Notes under the pieces: generated by a model
Database searches by the model: none
What the model was told of the DNA's origin: nothing
The model's input: only the letters and a program-made list of their open reading frames with translations
In this document: positions 1 to 8,586 of the stretch, piece after piece
Numbering within the stretch: the stretch's first letter is position 1
Layout: every line of letters starts with the position of its first letter
Translations under genes and position numbers: made by a program
Source: a bacterium
GTDB taxonomy: Bacteria; Hydrothermota; Tepidihabitantia; Tepidihabitantales; Tepidihabitantaceae
Direction: 5' to 3'
Length of the DNA: 64,000 bases
Assembly: GCA_035505375.1 (NCBI GenBank)
Contig: DATJQV010000012.1
Span: 1-64,000 of the forward strand

Positions 1-316
1 GCACCTGATCCTGACAGGCGTCGCGGACCGACTGAGCAAGCTGGTAGTCGAGATACTCGCTTATTGGCAGCACCTGCTCCACGCCGATGAGATAGTCCCC
101 CCGCCAACGCTCAAGATAAACGAGACCCAGCGAGTAGTCCACGCGAGGCTCTATTCGCGGCGGGTCATAAAGCGAGTAGGCGGACGCAAGCGACGAGGCC
201 AGCAGCAGTACGCCAATTCCCACCCCCAGGTGAGCAATCGGTCCGCAATCGGCCGAGCAACGACGACCCGCGGACTTCGGTGACTCGCTGCTAGCCGGAC
301 GCCGGGACTTGGTCAA
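1..316 (-). CDS. Partial membrane-anchored or exported protein, unknown function
   Basis: An open frame leaves the left edge of the window without a stop; about 105 residues are visible. It starts at a TTG three bases after the dxs stop codon, so it should be translationally coupled to dxs. The in-frame triplets upstream are CCA and then the dxs TGA, so no earlier start is possible. The first 30 residues are polar and basic. A hydrophobic stretch follows (roughly residues 33-47, VGIGVLLLASSLASAYS), which fits a signal peptide or membrane anchor. After it comes a soluble segment rich in Tyr, Asp and Leu. I do not recognise the family. It is the last visible gene of the folD-ispA-dxs operon. 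Confidence 0.6.
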   Translation of the reverse strand, partial: MTKSRRPASSESPKSAGRRCSADCGPIAHLGVGIGVLLLASSLASAYSLYDPPRIEPRVDYSLGLVYLERWRGDYLIGVEQVLPISEYLDYQLAQSVRDACQDQV

Positions 317-319
317 TGG

Positions 320-2197
320 TCATTTCCTGCTGAAGCACTCTTGCAGCCTTTCGGCGAGCTTGCCGGGCGACAGCCCGGCCTGGTCAAGGAGCCAACCCCT
401 CGGGCCCTGTTCGTAGAAGCGGTCGTCAAGTCCAAATGAGGTGACGTGAACGTTATCGCCTGACTGCTCTATCAGCTCGCGAACGCGAGTACCGAATCCG
501 CCGGCGAGCACATTCTCTTCGACCGTGACGATGGCGCGGTGCCGGCGTGCGAGCGACAGAATCAAGTCCTGGTCCAGAGGCTTGACGAATCGGGAGTTGA
601 CCAGGGTCACGCTCAGCCCCTTTGCGCTCAGGATATCGACAGCGCGGGCGGCAACGCTGGACATGTACCCGACCGCCAGCACGCAGCCGTCGTCTCCCTC
701 ACGCAGGACCTCGGCCCTGCCCAGCTCGACCGGCGCCAGGCCCGGCCGCGGCTGTGAGCCCGATCCTCCGCGCGGGTAGCGGATGGCCACCGGACCGTCC
801 ACGTACCCGATGGCGAACTCAAGCATCGCACCGAGTTCGGCTTCGTCCATCGGCGCCGCCAGCACCAGGCTCGGCACCATGCCAAGGTAGGACAGGTCGA
901 AAACTCCATGATGGGTTGGACCGTCTTCACCTACCAGCCCGGCCCGGTCGACTGCCAACACAACAGGCAACTTTTGCAGACTAACGTCCTGGACCACCTG
1001 GTCCAGACCGCGCGTCAGGAAGGTGGAGTATATCGCGACCACCGGCCGCACACCGCTCATCGCCAGTCCCGCTCCAAGAGTAACCGCATGCTGCTCACAG
1101 ATGCCGACGTCGAACAGCCGGTCCGGGAACTTCTCGCGAAATTGCGAGAGCCCGGTCCCGAGGCACATCCCGGCCGTCACGGCGACCACACGCTCGTCTT
1201 TACCGGCGAGTTCGGCCATCTTGGTTCCGAATGCATCGGTGAACGTCGGTCCGGCCGACGCTAGCGGCAGACCGGTGGCGACGTCGAACGGGCCCGTGCC
1301 GTGAAACATCTCCGGGCGCCGCATCGCCGGATCGTAACCTTTGCCTTTGCGCGTCACCGCGTGCACTATGACCGGCCCGTGCAGTCTGCGCACCCGTCTA
1401 AACGTATCAATCAGCTCGGCGAGATTGTGCCCGTCTACCGGTCCGATGTACCGGAATCCCAGCTCTTCGAACAGGATGCTCGGAACGACCAGATTCTTCA
1501 GCCCTTCCTGGAGTTTGTGCGCAGCAACGCGCGACTTGCCGCTCAAGTCATCAGGCAACAGCCCGAGCAGATTCCACGTGTCGGCGCGCAACCGGTTGTA
1601 CATCTTGCCGGTTATCATGCGGTTCAGGTAGCCGGCCATCGCGCCGGTGCTGCGAGCGATGGACATCTCGTTGTCATTCAGAACGACGACGACGTCCTGC
1701 TTGAGGCAGCCGGCGTTGTTCAGGGCTTCGAATGCCATACCGGACGTTATCGACCCGTCGCCGATGACCGCGACCGAGCGCCGGTTCGAGCCTCTGAGCC
1801 GGTCCCCAATCGCGGCCCCCAGGGCGACGCCGATCGAGTCACCGGAGTGGCCGGTGTCGAACGTGTCGTACTCGCTCTCCGACTTCTTGGGAAACCCGGA
1901 GATGCCGTCCTTCTGGCGCAGCGTCTCGAATCGGTCTCGCCGGCCGGTGATTATCTTGTGCGCGTAGCACTGATGACCGACATCCCAGACGATCTGGTCA
2001 CTGGGTGTGTCGTACACGTAGTGGAGAGCAAGCGTCAGCTCCACGACACCGAGACTCGGAGCCGTGTGCCCGCCGTTCCTCGCCGTCGTGCTCACTATCA
2101 GATCACGTATTTCGCCAGCCAGATCGTGCAACTGATCGAGTGACATCCTGCGGATGTCTGCGGGCGAACGGACACTATCGAGCAGAGCCATAGTCAT
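320..2197 (-). CDS. dxs: 1-deoxy-D-xylulose-5-phosphate synthase
   Basis: This enzyme condenses pyruvate with glyceraldehyde-3-phosphate, the first step of the methylerythritol phosphate route to isoprenoids, in the cytoplasm. The 625-residue length is normal for the family. The N-terminal half carries the thiamine diphosphate motif GDGSITSGMAFEALNN and the DTGHSGDSIG loop. The central transketolase pyrimidine domain carries EDGPTHHGVFDLSYL, and the C-terminal transketolase domain is complete. The start overlaps the end of the polyprenyl synthetase gene by 4 bases (2194-2197), so the two are coupled, and Met1 or Met3 could serve. Precursor synthesis and chain elongation are thus encoded together. 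Confidence 0.96.
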   Translation of the reverse strand: MTMALLDSVRSPADIRRMSLDQLHDLAGEIRDLIVSTTARNGGHTAPSLGVVELTLALHYVYDTPSDQIVWDVGHQCYAHKIITGRRDRFETLRQKDGISGFPKKSESEYDTFDTGHSGDSIGVALGAAIGDRLRGSNRRSVAVIGDGSITSGMAFEALNNAGCLKQDVVVVLNDNEMSIARSTGAMAGYLNRMITGKMYNRLRADTWNLLGLLPDDLSGKSRVAAHKLQEGLKNLVVPSILFEELGFRYIGPVDGHNLAELIDTFRRVRRLHGPVIVHAVTRKGKGYDPAMRRPEMFHGTGPFDVATGLPLASAGPTFTDAFGTKMAELAGKDERVVAVTAGMCLGTGLSQFREKFPDRLFDVGICEQHAVTLGAGLAMSGVRPVVAIYSTFLTRGLDQVVQDVSLQKLPVVLAVDRAGLVGEDGPTHHGVFDLSYLGMVPSLVLAAPMDEAELGAMLEFAIGYVDGPVAIRYPRGGSGSQPRPGLAPVELGRAEVLREGDDGCVLAVGYMSSVAARAVDILSAKGLSVTLVNSRFVKPLDQDLILSLARRHRAIVTVEENVLAGGFGTRVRELIEQSGDNVHVTSFGLDDRFYEQGPRGWLLDQAGLSPGKLAERLQECFSRK

Positions 2198-3057
2198 GAT
2201 CTCCTATGCAGAACCAGCTCGGGGAACGCAGCCAGCAGATGGTACTTCGTACCCAAAGTCCGAAACCCACGTTCGGCCTTGCGGGCCTGGAACTCAGCCA
2301 GCCCCCTGGCCCGAGTCGTACCGCAGGTTGAGACAGTAGTGACCCGCCCGGCATCGCTGGTCTGCTCCGCGTCAAGCAAGTCATCGGTCATCTGGAACAG
2401 CATTCCGAGTGCAAGCCCCGCCTGCCGCAGCCGGCGCTGAGCCGCCGGTTTCGCGCCGCCCAGGATCGCACCCGCGACCACTGCCGCAGCTATGAACTCC
2501 GCCGTCTTCTTCCGATGGGTCACGAGGACGCTATCTGTCGTGCCTCGGACTTTCGCGCCTCGCACCTCACCGATGATGTCCAGCATCTGGCCGCCGGTCA
2601 TTCCCGCTGGCCCCACTGCACGGCATATCACGTTCGTGGCTGCGAGCTTCGGTTCGGCCTCACCGGGCACACCGGCGAACAGCTCAAATGCGAAAGCGAA
2701 CAGCCCGTCGGCGGCCAATATGGCGGTCGCCTCGTCGAACTTACGGTGAAGGCTTGGCCGTCCCCGTCTGAAATCATCGTCGTCCATGCTGGGCAGATCG
2801 TCGTGTATCAGCGAAAACGTATGGATGAGCTCGATCCCTGTGCAAAAAGGCAGTACGGCTGCGACGTGACGGCCGCCGGAAGCCCTGAAAGCCTCAAGGG
2901 CCAGGATCGGCCTTATCCGTTTCCCCGGGCCCAGCACGGCGTAGCGCATCGCCGCGGCCAGCCGTGGCGGGACTTCGCGGCCGAACCTGAGGGATCTGCG
3001 CAGTTCGGCCTCGACCAGCTTCCGGTCCGCGCCAATGACCTGACTGAGACCGTTCAT
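2194..3057 (-). CDS. Polyprenyl (geranyl/farnesyl/geranylgeranyl) diphosphate synthase
   Basis: A trans-isoprenyl diphosphate synthase that extends allylic diphosphates with isopentenyl diphosphate. The first aspartate-rich motif is in LIHDDLPSMDDDDFRRG at about residues 80-97. The second is in MTDDLLDAEQ at about residues 220-230. Both magnesium-binding sites are therefore intact. At 287 residues it has the length of IspA/CrtE-type enzymes; product chain length cannot be read from the sequence. The region after the second motif is short and arginine-rich. It overlaps folD by 4 bases upstream and dxs by 4 bases downstream, giving a tightly coupled folD-ispA-dxs operon. Confidence 0.92.
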   Translation of the reverse strand: MNGLSQVIGADRKLVEAELRRSLRFGREVPPRLAAAMRYAVLGPGKRIRPILALEAFRASGGRHVAAVLPFCTGIELIHTFSLIHDDLPSMDDDDFRRGRPSLHRKFDEATAILAADGLFAFAFELFAGVPGEAEPKLAATNVICRAVGPAGMTGGQMLDIIGEVRGAKVRGTTDSVLVTHRKKTAEFIAAAVVAGAILGGAKPAAQRRLRQAGLALGMLFQMTDDLLDAEQTSDAGRVTTVSTCGTTRARGLAEFQARKAERGFRTLGTKYHLLAAFPELVLHRRS

Positions 3058-3935
3058 CCCGGCTCCATACTCCCGGCCGCCAACTCCGCGGCTCTGACAA
3101 CGTTTGCCAGAAGCATCGCAACCGTCATCGGCCCGACGCCACCCGGAACCGGCGTGATCGCCGACGCCTTGGCGGCGACGGACTCGAAATCGACGTCGCC
3201 GACAAGCCTGCCGCCGACGCTGTTCGTGCCCGCGTCGACGACGACAACTCCCTGGCTCACCATGTCGCCCGTGACCAACCTGGGACGCCCCACTGCCACC
3301 ACCAGGATCTCAGCCGCACGACAAACTGCTCCCAGGTCCTCGGTGCAGGAGTGACAGACGGTAACGGTCGCGTTCCCTCGCTCGCTCCGCAGCAACAGCA
3401 TGCTGGCGAGCGGCCTGCCCACCAACTCGCCGCGACCGACTATGACTACTCTCTTGCCGGGGATGGTGATACCGTTCCGCAGTAGCAGTTCGATGATGCC
3501 GGAAGGTGTCGCCGGCGTGAAGCCCGGCCGTCCAGCGGCAAGCAGACCCAGACTTGCGGGACTGAGGCCATCCACGTCCTTCCCCGGGCTTATCCGCCCC
3601 ATGACGGCACACGCGTCAATGCCGCAGGGCAACGGCAACTGAACTATGAAGCCATGGACCGCCGGGTCTCGATTCCACGTCTCCACCACGTGGACGATTG
3701 AGGCCAGGCCGGCGCTCTCGGACAACCGCTCCACCGCCGCGTCGATGCCAATCTCGGCTGATGCCTTCACCTTGCTGTTGACGTAGATGGTAGACGCAGG
3801 GTCGCCGCCGACCTGCAGGATACGCAGACAGGGACGTAGGCCCCGCCCCTGAAGCGCGAGGACGCGCTGACAGAGCTCGGTTCGTATTGCCTTTGACGCG
3901 GCCTTGCCGTCAAGCAGGATTGGTTGTGTCAGCAT
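3054..3935 (-). CDS. folD: Bifunctional methylenetetrahydrofolate dehydrogenase / cyclohydrolase
   Basis: FolD interconverts 5,10-methylene-THF and 10-formyl-THF in one-carbon metabolism. The 293 residues cover the catalytic domain (YVNSKVKASAEIGID with the catalytic Lys, then FIVQLPLP and GKDVDGLSP) and the NAD(P) domain (VVIVGRGELVGRPLASML). Two positions differ from common FolD: the usual PCTPxG is PATPSG here, and GRSxxVG is GRGELVG. Neither change removes a catalytic residue. It is the first gene of the folD-ispA-dxs operon. No good Shine-Dalgarno precedes the ATG; a candidate promoter lies about 165 bases upstream. Confidence 0.94.
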   Translation of the reverse strand: MLTQPILLDGKAASKAIRTELCQRVLALQGRGLRPCLRILQVGGDPASTIYVNSKVKASAEIGIDAAVERLSESAGLASIVHVVETWNRDPAVHGFIVQLPLPCGIDACAVMGRISPGKDVDGLSPASLGLLAAGRPGFTPATPSGIIELLLRNGITIPGKRVVIVGRGELVGRPLASMLLLRSERGNATVTVCHSCTEDLGAVCRAAEILVVAVGRPRLVTGDMVSQGVVVVDAGTNSVGGRLVGDVDFESVAAKASAITPVPGGVGPMTVAMLLANVVRAAELAAGSMEPG

Positions 3936-3960
3936 TGTCGGGAAGGTTAATGTAGCAGCA

Positions 3961-3986
3961 TAGTCGGAAGCATAGACTTCCGACTA
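3961..3986 (-). other. Perfect hairpin in the folD 5' leader
   Basis: Two 10-base arms (TAGTCGGAAG and its exact complement) with a 6-base loop lie 25 bases upstream of the folD start. There is no T tract on the minus strand, so it does not look like a standard intrinsic terminator. It may stabilise or control the operon leader RNA. Confidence 0.45.
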
Positions 3987-4098
3987 TCTCGTTGAACATG
4001 CACCTGAGGAGCGGCGGAACCGCTGTCCTTGGTGCGCAGTCTGCATCAAGCAACATTCAGAACAGAATGCTCGCTAGGCGCTCCTTTCAAAGTACATC

Positions 4099-4127
4099 AT
4101 TCTGACATAAAACCCCACCCCGGTCAA
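4099..4127 (-). promoter_or_regulatory. Candidate promoter for folD-ispA-dxs
   Basis: On the minus strand, TTGACC (4122-4127) and CAGAAT (4099-4104) are separated by 17 bases. The transcript would have a leader of about 155 bases that includes the hairpin at 3961-3986. The -10 box is a weak match, and the long leader is unlike most promoters in this window. Confidence 0.35.
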
Positions 4128-4153
4128 TAGGTGAATTCGACTGGATAGCGGTT

Positions 4154-4202
4154 GGGACTCCCGACGCAAGTTCCTGATATCAGAACCCTTGCCGGGAGTC
4201 CC
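4154..4202 (-). terminator. Long hairpin just after the htrA stop codon
   Basis: Perfect 10-base outer arms (4154-4163 and 4193-4202) enclose shorter inner complementary arms, giving a stem of nearly 50 bases. It starts about 30 bases past the stop of the protease gene on the minus strand. There is no clear U tract, so it may be a factor-dependent terminator or an mRNA 3'-end stabiliser. Confidence 0.5.
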
Positions 4203-4232
4203 GCGACCCGAGTCTCCTGGTTGTCTTCGACC

Positions 4233-5735
4233 CTACTGCCCCGGCTCGACCGCGATGTAAAGCATTGAACCGCCACGGTTGATTCGGAACAGGACCGGGC
4301 TGGTGCTGTTCTTGAACTGGCGTGCCGCGTGGTTGTAGTCATTCATGCCGTTGATCCGGTTCTTGCCGACTTCAAGCACTATGTCCCCGCGCTCAATGCC
4401 GGCATCGTCGGCGTTGCTCCCAGGTTCGACGCTGTCGACCAGCACACCACCCGAGACCTTGGCCTCCGCTCGCTCATCCGAGGTCAGGCTCCGTACTGTG
4501 AGGCCCAGCCATGCAGTCGGCTGCTCCTCACCGGAAACGGACGCCTGCTGCGCGTTTTCCGGGAAGGTCACCAATGTGACGCTCTTGGTCATCGGTTTTC
4601 CGTCACGGACAATCCCGACCGAAATCGTAGTCCCCGGGGCAAACTCAGCGACCTGGTTCCGGAACTGCTCGACGCCGTCGGTCTTCACGCCGTTCACTGC
4701 TACTATCACGTCTCCGGATTCGATACCAGCCTTGTCGGCGGGCTGTGCGGCAATGACATCCGCGACCAGCACGCCCTTGCTGTCATCAAGCCGCATCGCC
4801 TTCCGGATGGCGTCCGTAACCGGCTGAGGCCTGATTCCCATATACCCGCGGACGACTTTGCCGGTCTTGATGAGCTGGTCAGTGACCGACTTCACGATAC
4901 TGACCGGAACGGCGAATCCGATACCAACGCTGCCGCCGTTCGAGACCGGGGTCCGGATTGCGGCGTTGATACCCATGAGTTCACCCTTGATGTTCACAAG
5001 CGCACCACCCGAATTACCCGGGTTTATGGAAGCGTCGGTTTGGATATAGTCCTGATAGCTCGGTCCCTCAGGCAGCGGCAGACCCGATCGCCCCTTGGCG
5101 GAAACTACGCCGACCGTCACTGTCCCGTTCAGGCCGAAAGGATTCCCCACCGCAATCGCCCAGTCACCGACCTCGATATCGTCTGCATTGGCCAGCGCAA
5201 TCGACGGCAGCGACTTCTTGGTGTCCACCTTGAGCACAGCCAGGTCGCTCTGCGGGTCGCGACCGACGACCTTCACGGCGCTGCCCTTGAACTCGGTGTT
5301 ATCCGAAAGCATTATGTCGATCTTATCGAATCCGGCCACAATATGGTTGTTGGTCACTATGTACCCGTCCGGGCTGATGATGACGCCCGAGCCGAGCGCG
5401 TTCTCCGGCAGTTCCATCGGCAATCCCGGCATCCCGCCCCCGAATTGACGCAGGAACTGCTCGAGCGGACTTCCCTGCAGCGGTGACTGCGATATCTTCA
5501 CCGTCTTCTCGGCCGATATGTTTACGACCGCGGGCTGCACCTCTTTGGCGACCTCCACGAACGGGCTATGATCTCCGACAGTTAGTCCTTGACCCGTGCG
5601 TGGAAGCGCGTTGGGCTGAGCGCCGGCCGGCCGCAGGTCCAGCACCCCGGCCAACACTAACCCGATAACGAACGCAATCAGAACTGCCGGCGCCAGTATC
5701 ACGCCGACCAACTTAAGCGATATCCGATGGCTCAC
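4233..5735 (-). CDS. Do/HtrA-family periplasmic serine protease with two PDZ domains
   Basis: An envelope protease that degrades or refolds damaged proteins. The N-terminus has a long hydrophobic segment (about residues 8-35) ending near AGAQP, a signal peptide or anchor. The trypsin-like domain has the full triad: His in IVTNNHIVAG, Asp in SDLAVLKVD and Ser in INPGNSGGALVN. Two PDZ domains follow (about residues 300-390 and 410-500), as in DegP/DegQ; the 500-residue length fits. The start is a GTG with a GGAGG ribosome site four bases upstream. It stands alone, and a strong hairpin lies directly downstream. A second HtrA protein is encoded at 21157. Confidence 0.94.
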   Translation of the reverse strand: MSHRISLKLVGVILAPAVLIAFVIGLVLAGVLDLRPAGAQPNALPRTGQGLTVGDHSPFVEVAKEVQPAVVNISAEKTVKISQSPLQGSPLEQFLRQFGGGMPGLPMELPENALGSGVIISPDGYIVTNNHIVAGFDKIDIMLSDNTEFKGSAVKVVGRDPQSDLAVLKVDTKKSLPSIALANADDIEVGDWAIAVGNPFGLNGTVTVGVVSAKGRSGLPLPEGPSYQDYIQTDASINPGNSGGALVNIKGELMGINAAIRTPVSNGGSVGIGFAVPVSIVKSVTDQLIKTGKVVRGYMGIRPQPVTDAIRKAMRLDDSKGVLVADVIAAQPADKAGIESGDVIVAVNGVKTDGVEQFRNQVAEFAPGTTISVGIVRDGKPMTKSVTLVTFPENAQQASVSGEEQPTAWLGLTVRSLTSDERAEAKVSGGVLVDSVEPGSNADDAGIERGDIVLEVGKNRINGMNDYNHAARQFKNSTSPVLFRINRGGSMLYIAVEPGQ

Positions 5736-5871
5736 TTATCCTCCATGGTACTACTACAATGTCCTTTGACCCCGACTGTTGCTACCAACGCTTCTAACTT
5801 GTTAAGACGCCGGAATATCGGCTGGGGTTCGCAGTCAGCTCATGCCGTCTGCTGCGCCCGGCACCAGAGTC

Positions 5872-6531
5872 TCACGGTTCGGTGTTGCCACCGACCAGAC
5901 CTTCCGGTTCACGCAGCAGAAACTCCCGGGTAACGGTCTGGGCGAACAGGTCGAGTAGCAACGTAGCACCCCGCGCCTGGGACGCGGCTGCCGCAGCCTG
6001 CTTCTCCAGGTATTTCAGGCACTGCATCAGGGTCGCCACATCAGTCTTCGTCATCCCCTTCTCTCCTCGCTCGTGCAGGGAGGCAACAGACAGCAACTCA
6101 TCGACCATCACCTGTACCCGGGGGTCGGCCGACCGGAACTCATAGATGAGCCCGCTTGACTTGGTCCGCATCGTCTCGGACAGGTTCGCGAACGCCTGAC
6201 GCGCCTCGCCGTCTCTCAGGTCAGGCAGCCGGGTCCGGCGGATCCGCGTCGCCGCCAGACGCAGATTGTGAAGCACCTCACCCTGGCGGATCTCCATCTC
6301 CGGATTCCCTCCCAACTCCGCGAGCTTTATCAGCGCGGCACGGCCCCCGGCCCGGAAATGCGGACAGGCATCCGGGCAGTCGATTGTCCGCCGCCGGCTC
6401 TTTCCGCAGCACTGAGAACAGATGCGTCGAGTGGCGGCCTCTCCTGCCGGCTCACGACCCGGTTCGAGCATCGACCCGGCCGGGCACTCGCGCGTAGCCT
6501 TCCGGCCGCAGACAAAACAGGCTTGGCTCAT
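5872..6531 (-). CDS. Cysteine-rich (zinc-ribbon-like) protein, unknown function
   Basis: 219 residues. The first 60 hold paired cysteines (CFVC, CSQCC and CPDACPH), which look like a treble-clef or zinc-ribbon metal site. The rest is predominantly helical and charged (for example LHNLRLAATRIRRTRL) and has no recognisable catalytic motif. I do not recognise the family. The gene is divergent from the XerC/D gene. Its own promoter (6538-6566) places the -10 box six bases before the ATG, so the mRNA should be leaderless. The Cys-rich head on a helical body suggests a regulatory or nucleic-acid-binding role, but this is speculation. Confidence 0.75.
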   Translation of the reverse strand: MSQACFVCGRKATRECPAGSMLEPGREPAGEAATRRICSQCCGKSRRRTIDCPDACPHFRAGGRAALIKLAELGGNPEMEIRQGEVLHNLRLAATRIRRTRLPDLRDGEARQAFANLSETMRTKSSGLIYEFRSADPRVQVMVDELLSVASLHERGEKGMTKTDVATLMQCLKYLEKQAAAAASQARGATLLLDLFAQTVTREFLLREPEGLVGGNTEP

Positions 6532-6537
6532 CGCCTA

Positions 6538-6566
6538 ATCATACTCGCCGCCTCGCCGTTCCGCAA
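6538..6566 (-). promoter_or_regulatory. Promoter of the Cys-rich protein gene
   Basis: Minus strand: TTGCGG (6561-6566), 17-base spacer, TATGAT (6538-6543), then six bases to the ATG at 6531. The expected transcript starts at or next to the start codon. Confidence 0.6.
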
Positions 6567-6567
6567 G

Positions 6568-6595
6568 TTGACGCTTCCGAACCGCGCTGTATCCT
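6568..6595 (+). promoter_or_regulatory. Promoter of the tyrosine recombinase gene
   Basis: TTGACG (6568-6573), 16-base spacer, TATCCT (6590-6595), then five bases to the GTG at 6601. It is back to back with the divergent promoter at 6538-6566; the two -35 boxes are one base apart. Confidence 0.6.
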
Positions 6596-6600
6596 GACCT

Positions 6601-7542
6601 GTGACCGAATCTGAAAAGCTGCTCTCCGCACGCGGCGGCCGGCTCCAAAGCGCTGCCTACGAACCGGCGAGGAACGACTTCCTTGCCTGGCTGGAGAGAG
6701 AGAAGCAGTATTCGGATCACACTCTCCGCTCCTACGCGAGCGACCTGGACCAGTTCTTCGAGTTCTGCTCCGACCGACTCGGTACCAAATCGCTCGGTGC
6801 GCTGACGCACGCCGATGTGCGCGACTTCCTCGGCGCGCTGCTTCGCTACGGATACGAGAAGCGTTCCGCCGCGCGCAAGCTCTCTTCCGTGAAATCATTC
6901 CTGCGTTTCCTGGTTAGGAAGGGTACGCTCGCGAGCAACCCGGCGACCGCGGTCAAGGGCCCGCGGCTCGAGCAGCGTCTGCCCGGCTTTCTATCTCAGT
7001 ACCAGGTACGCGAAGCCCTCGAAATCAAAGGTGACGCCGAAACCGTGGTACGCGAGAGAGCGATACTCGAGACTCTCTATGGTTCCGGCCTTCGCGCCGC
7101 GGAACTGGTTGGATTGAACCTTGCCGACGTCGACTTCGTCGCCGAGACGATTAGAGTACGCGGCAAGGGGGGGAAGGAGAGAATCGTACCACTGGGCCGC
7201 GCCGAAAAACACGCCCTCGACGAATGGCTCGCCCGCCGCGCCCACCGGGCGGCAGAACCGATATTCACGAACAGCCGGGGTGACCGCCTCACGACGCGCA
7301 GCATCCAGAACATAGTCCGCAAGGCGCTCTCCCGCGTGGCGGATGCGACGGCAACGAACCCGCATTCCCTGCGCCACGCATTTGCCACGCACCTGCTGGA
7401 GCGCGGTGCCGACCTCCGCGCGGTCCAGGAACTGCTCGGACACGCCTCGCTCTCGACGACGCAGATCTACTCGCACGTCACCATGGAGCGGCTCAAACAG
7501 GTATACAACCGCGCCCATCCGCGGTCCGGTTTCCAGAAGTAG
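6601..7542 (+). CDS. Tyrosine recombinase, XerC/XerD type
   Basis: A site-specific recombinase that probably resolves chromosome dimers. 313 residues is typical. The N-terminal SAM-like core-binding domain spans about residues 22-110. The catalytic domain has Arg in LYGSGLRAAEL (about 165), Lys in VRGKGGKERIVPL, His/Arg in HSLRHAFATHLLERG, His in LLGHASLSTTQ and the nucleophile Tyr in IYSHVT. The GTG start follows its -10 box by five bases, so the message should be leaderless. It stands alone, without a phage or integron context, which favours a housekeeping Xer role. XerC versus XerD cannot be decided here. Confidence 0.93.
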   Translation: MTESEKLLSARGGRLQSAAYEPARNDFLAWLEREKQYSDHTLRSYASDLDQFFEFCSDRLGTKSLGALTHADVRDFLGALLRYGYEKRSAARKLSSVKSFLRFLVRKGTLASNPATAVKGPRLEQRLPGFLSQYQVREALEIKGDAETVVRERAILETLYGSGLRAAELVGLNLADVDFVAETIRVRGKGGKERIVPLGRAEKHALDEWLARRAHRAAEPIFTNSRGDRLTTRSIQNIVRKALSRVADATATNPHSLRHAFATHLLERGADLRAVQELLGHASLSTTQIYSHVTMERLKQVYNRAHPRSGFQK

Positions 7543-7547
7543 GGAAT

Positions 7548-8420
7548 CTAGCGGAACTGGTCGAGCAGCCGGTCGAGCACGGCCGGGGCCCGATCCGGGT
7601 CGGTGTTGCGTGACGCGAGACCATCCCCCAGCAGTTCGTCGTAGCTCTTGCGGCTTGACGTGTAGATAACACCGAGCGGAATCCGGTCTCCCCACTCCAG
7701 TGCCTTGTGATAGGCCTTCTCGCGGTCAGCCGGGTCGTGCTTCTCCTCGGCCAGGTCGTAGACGCGGTGGCTGTACCACTTGGCCGTATTGACATGATTG
7801 AAGCTGACGCAGTTCTGCAGAATCTCGACCAGCGCGAACCCGCGGTGCTGGACTGCCAGCTTGATGATGTCGGCAAGCTGACGCGGCTTTGCGCAGAACC
7901 CTCGCGCCACGAACCCGGCATCCATCATTACCGCCAGGGCCAAAGGTCTGAAAGCAGGCTCAATCGCACCGCAGGGCGTAGTCCTGGTCTTCATCCCGCC
8001 TTCGCTGGTCGGCGAAGTCTGTCCCTTGGTCAGTCCGTAAATCTGGTTGTCGTGAACAAGATAGGTCATGTCCAGATTCCGGCGCAGGGCGTGCAGGAAG
8101 TGATTCCCGCCCTCTGCGTAGCCGTCACCGTCACCACCCTCGGCGAACACGACAAGGCCAGGGTTCGCAAGCTTGATCCCGGTCGCGACCGGCAGGGTCC
8201 GACCGTGCAGGCCGTTGAACAGGTTGCAGCGGATGTAGTGCGGAGCCTTGGCCGCCTGCCCGATGCCCGACACAAAACAGGTCTGCTCCGGCCTCAGGCC
8301 AAGCTCGGACAGAGCGAGTTTCGTCGCCTCCCGGATGCCAAAGTTCCCGCAGCCCGGGCACCAGGCGATTGGGTCCTTGCTCTCGAAATCTCTAGGCTCC
8401 AGAGGCTTCTCGTCAGGCAT
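7548..8420 (-). CDS. 2-oxoacid:ferredoxin oxidoreductase, beta (TPP) subunit, copy 1
   Basis: The thiamine-diphosphate subunit of a KorAB-type enzyme that oxidatively decarboxylates a 2-oxoacid to acyl-CoA and reduces ferredoxin. It has the WCPGCGNFG motif near the N-terminus, the GGDGDGYAEGGNH diphosphate/Mg loop and NQIYGLTKGQTSPTS. The start is set at the ATG of MPDEKPLEP because a GGAG lies nine bases upstream; an upstream in-frame ATG at 8450 has no such site. Length is 290 residues. It follows korA copy 1 after a repeat-bearing gap and ends five bases past the recombinase stop, convergently. Substrate specificity cannot be told. Confidence 0.9.
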   Translation of the reverse strand: MPDEKPLEPRDFESKDPIAWCPGCGNFGIREATKLALSELGLRPEQTCFVSGIGQAAKAPHYIRCNLFNGLHGRTLPVATGIKLANPGLVVFAEGGDGDGYAEGGNHFLHALRRNLDMTYLVHDNQIYGLTKGQTSPTSEGGMKTRTTPCGAIEPAFRPLALAVMMDAGFVARGFCAKPRQLADIIKLAVQHRGFALVEILQNCVSFNHVNTAKWYSHRVYDLAEEKHDPADREKAYHKALEWGDRIPLGVIYTSSRKSYDELLGDGLASRNTDPDRAPAVLDRLLDQFR

Positions 8421-8440
8421 ATCTTCGCACTCCAGCGCGC

Positions 8441-8560
8441 AAATGACCAATGACCAGTTCCCAGTGACCAGTCAAATCCCAATGTCGCAAGACCCAATCT
8501 GGAATTGGGGCTTTGTTCCTTCGACATTGATTGGTCATTGACGCTTGGTCATTGGTGCTT
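8441..8560. repeat. Heptad repeats forming a long imperfect hairpin between korA1 and korB1
   Basis: Successive 7-mers AATGACC, AATGACC, AGTTCCC, AGTGACC, AGTCAAA run from 8442. The complementary words (TTGGTCA, TTGACGC, TTGGTCA) return at 8530-8555. The tip is a 6-base stem, CCCAAT/ATTGGG at 8493-8509. The whole locus can fold into one long intra-operon hairpin. Confidence 0.75.
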
Positions 8561-8586
8561 GTCGCCACCTGATATCCCATCTTGAC

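Noticed and set aside
4329-5486. 385-residue plus-strand frame opposite the HtrA gene
   Set aside because: Antisense shadow of a protein with all catalytic motifs; no signal of its own.
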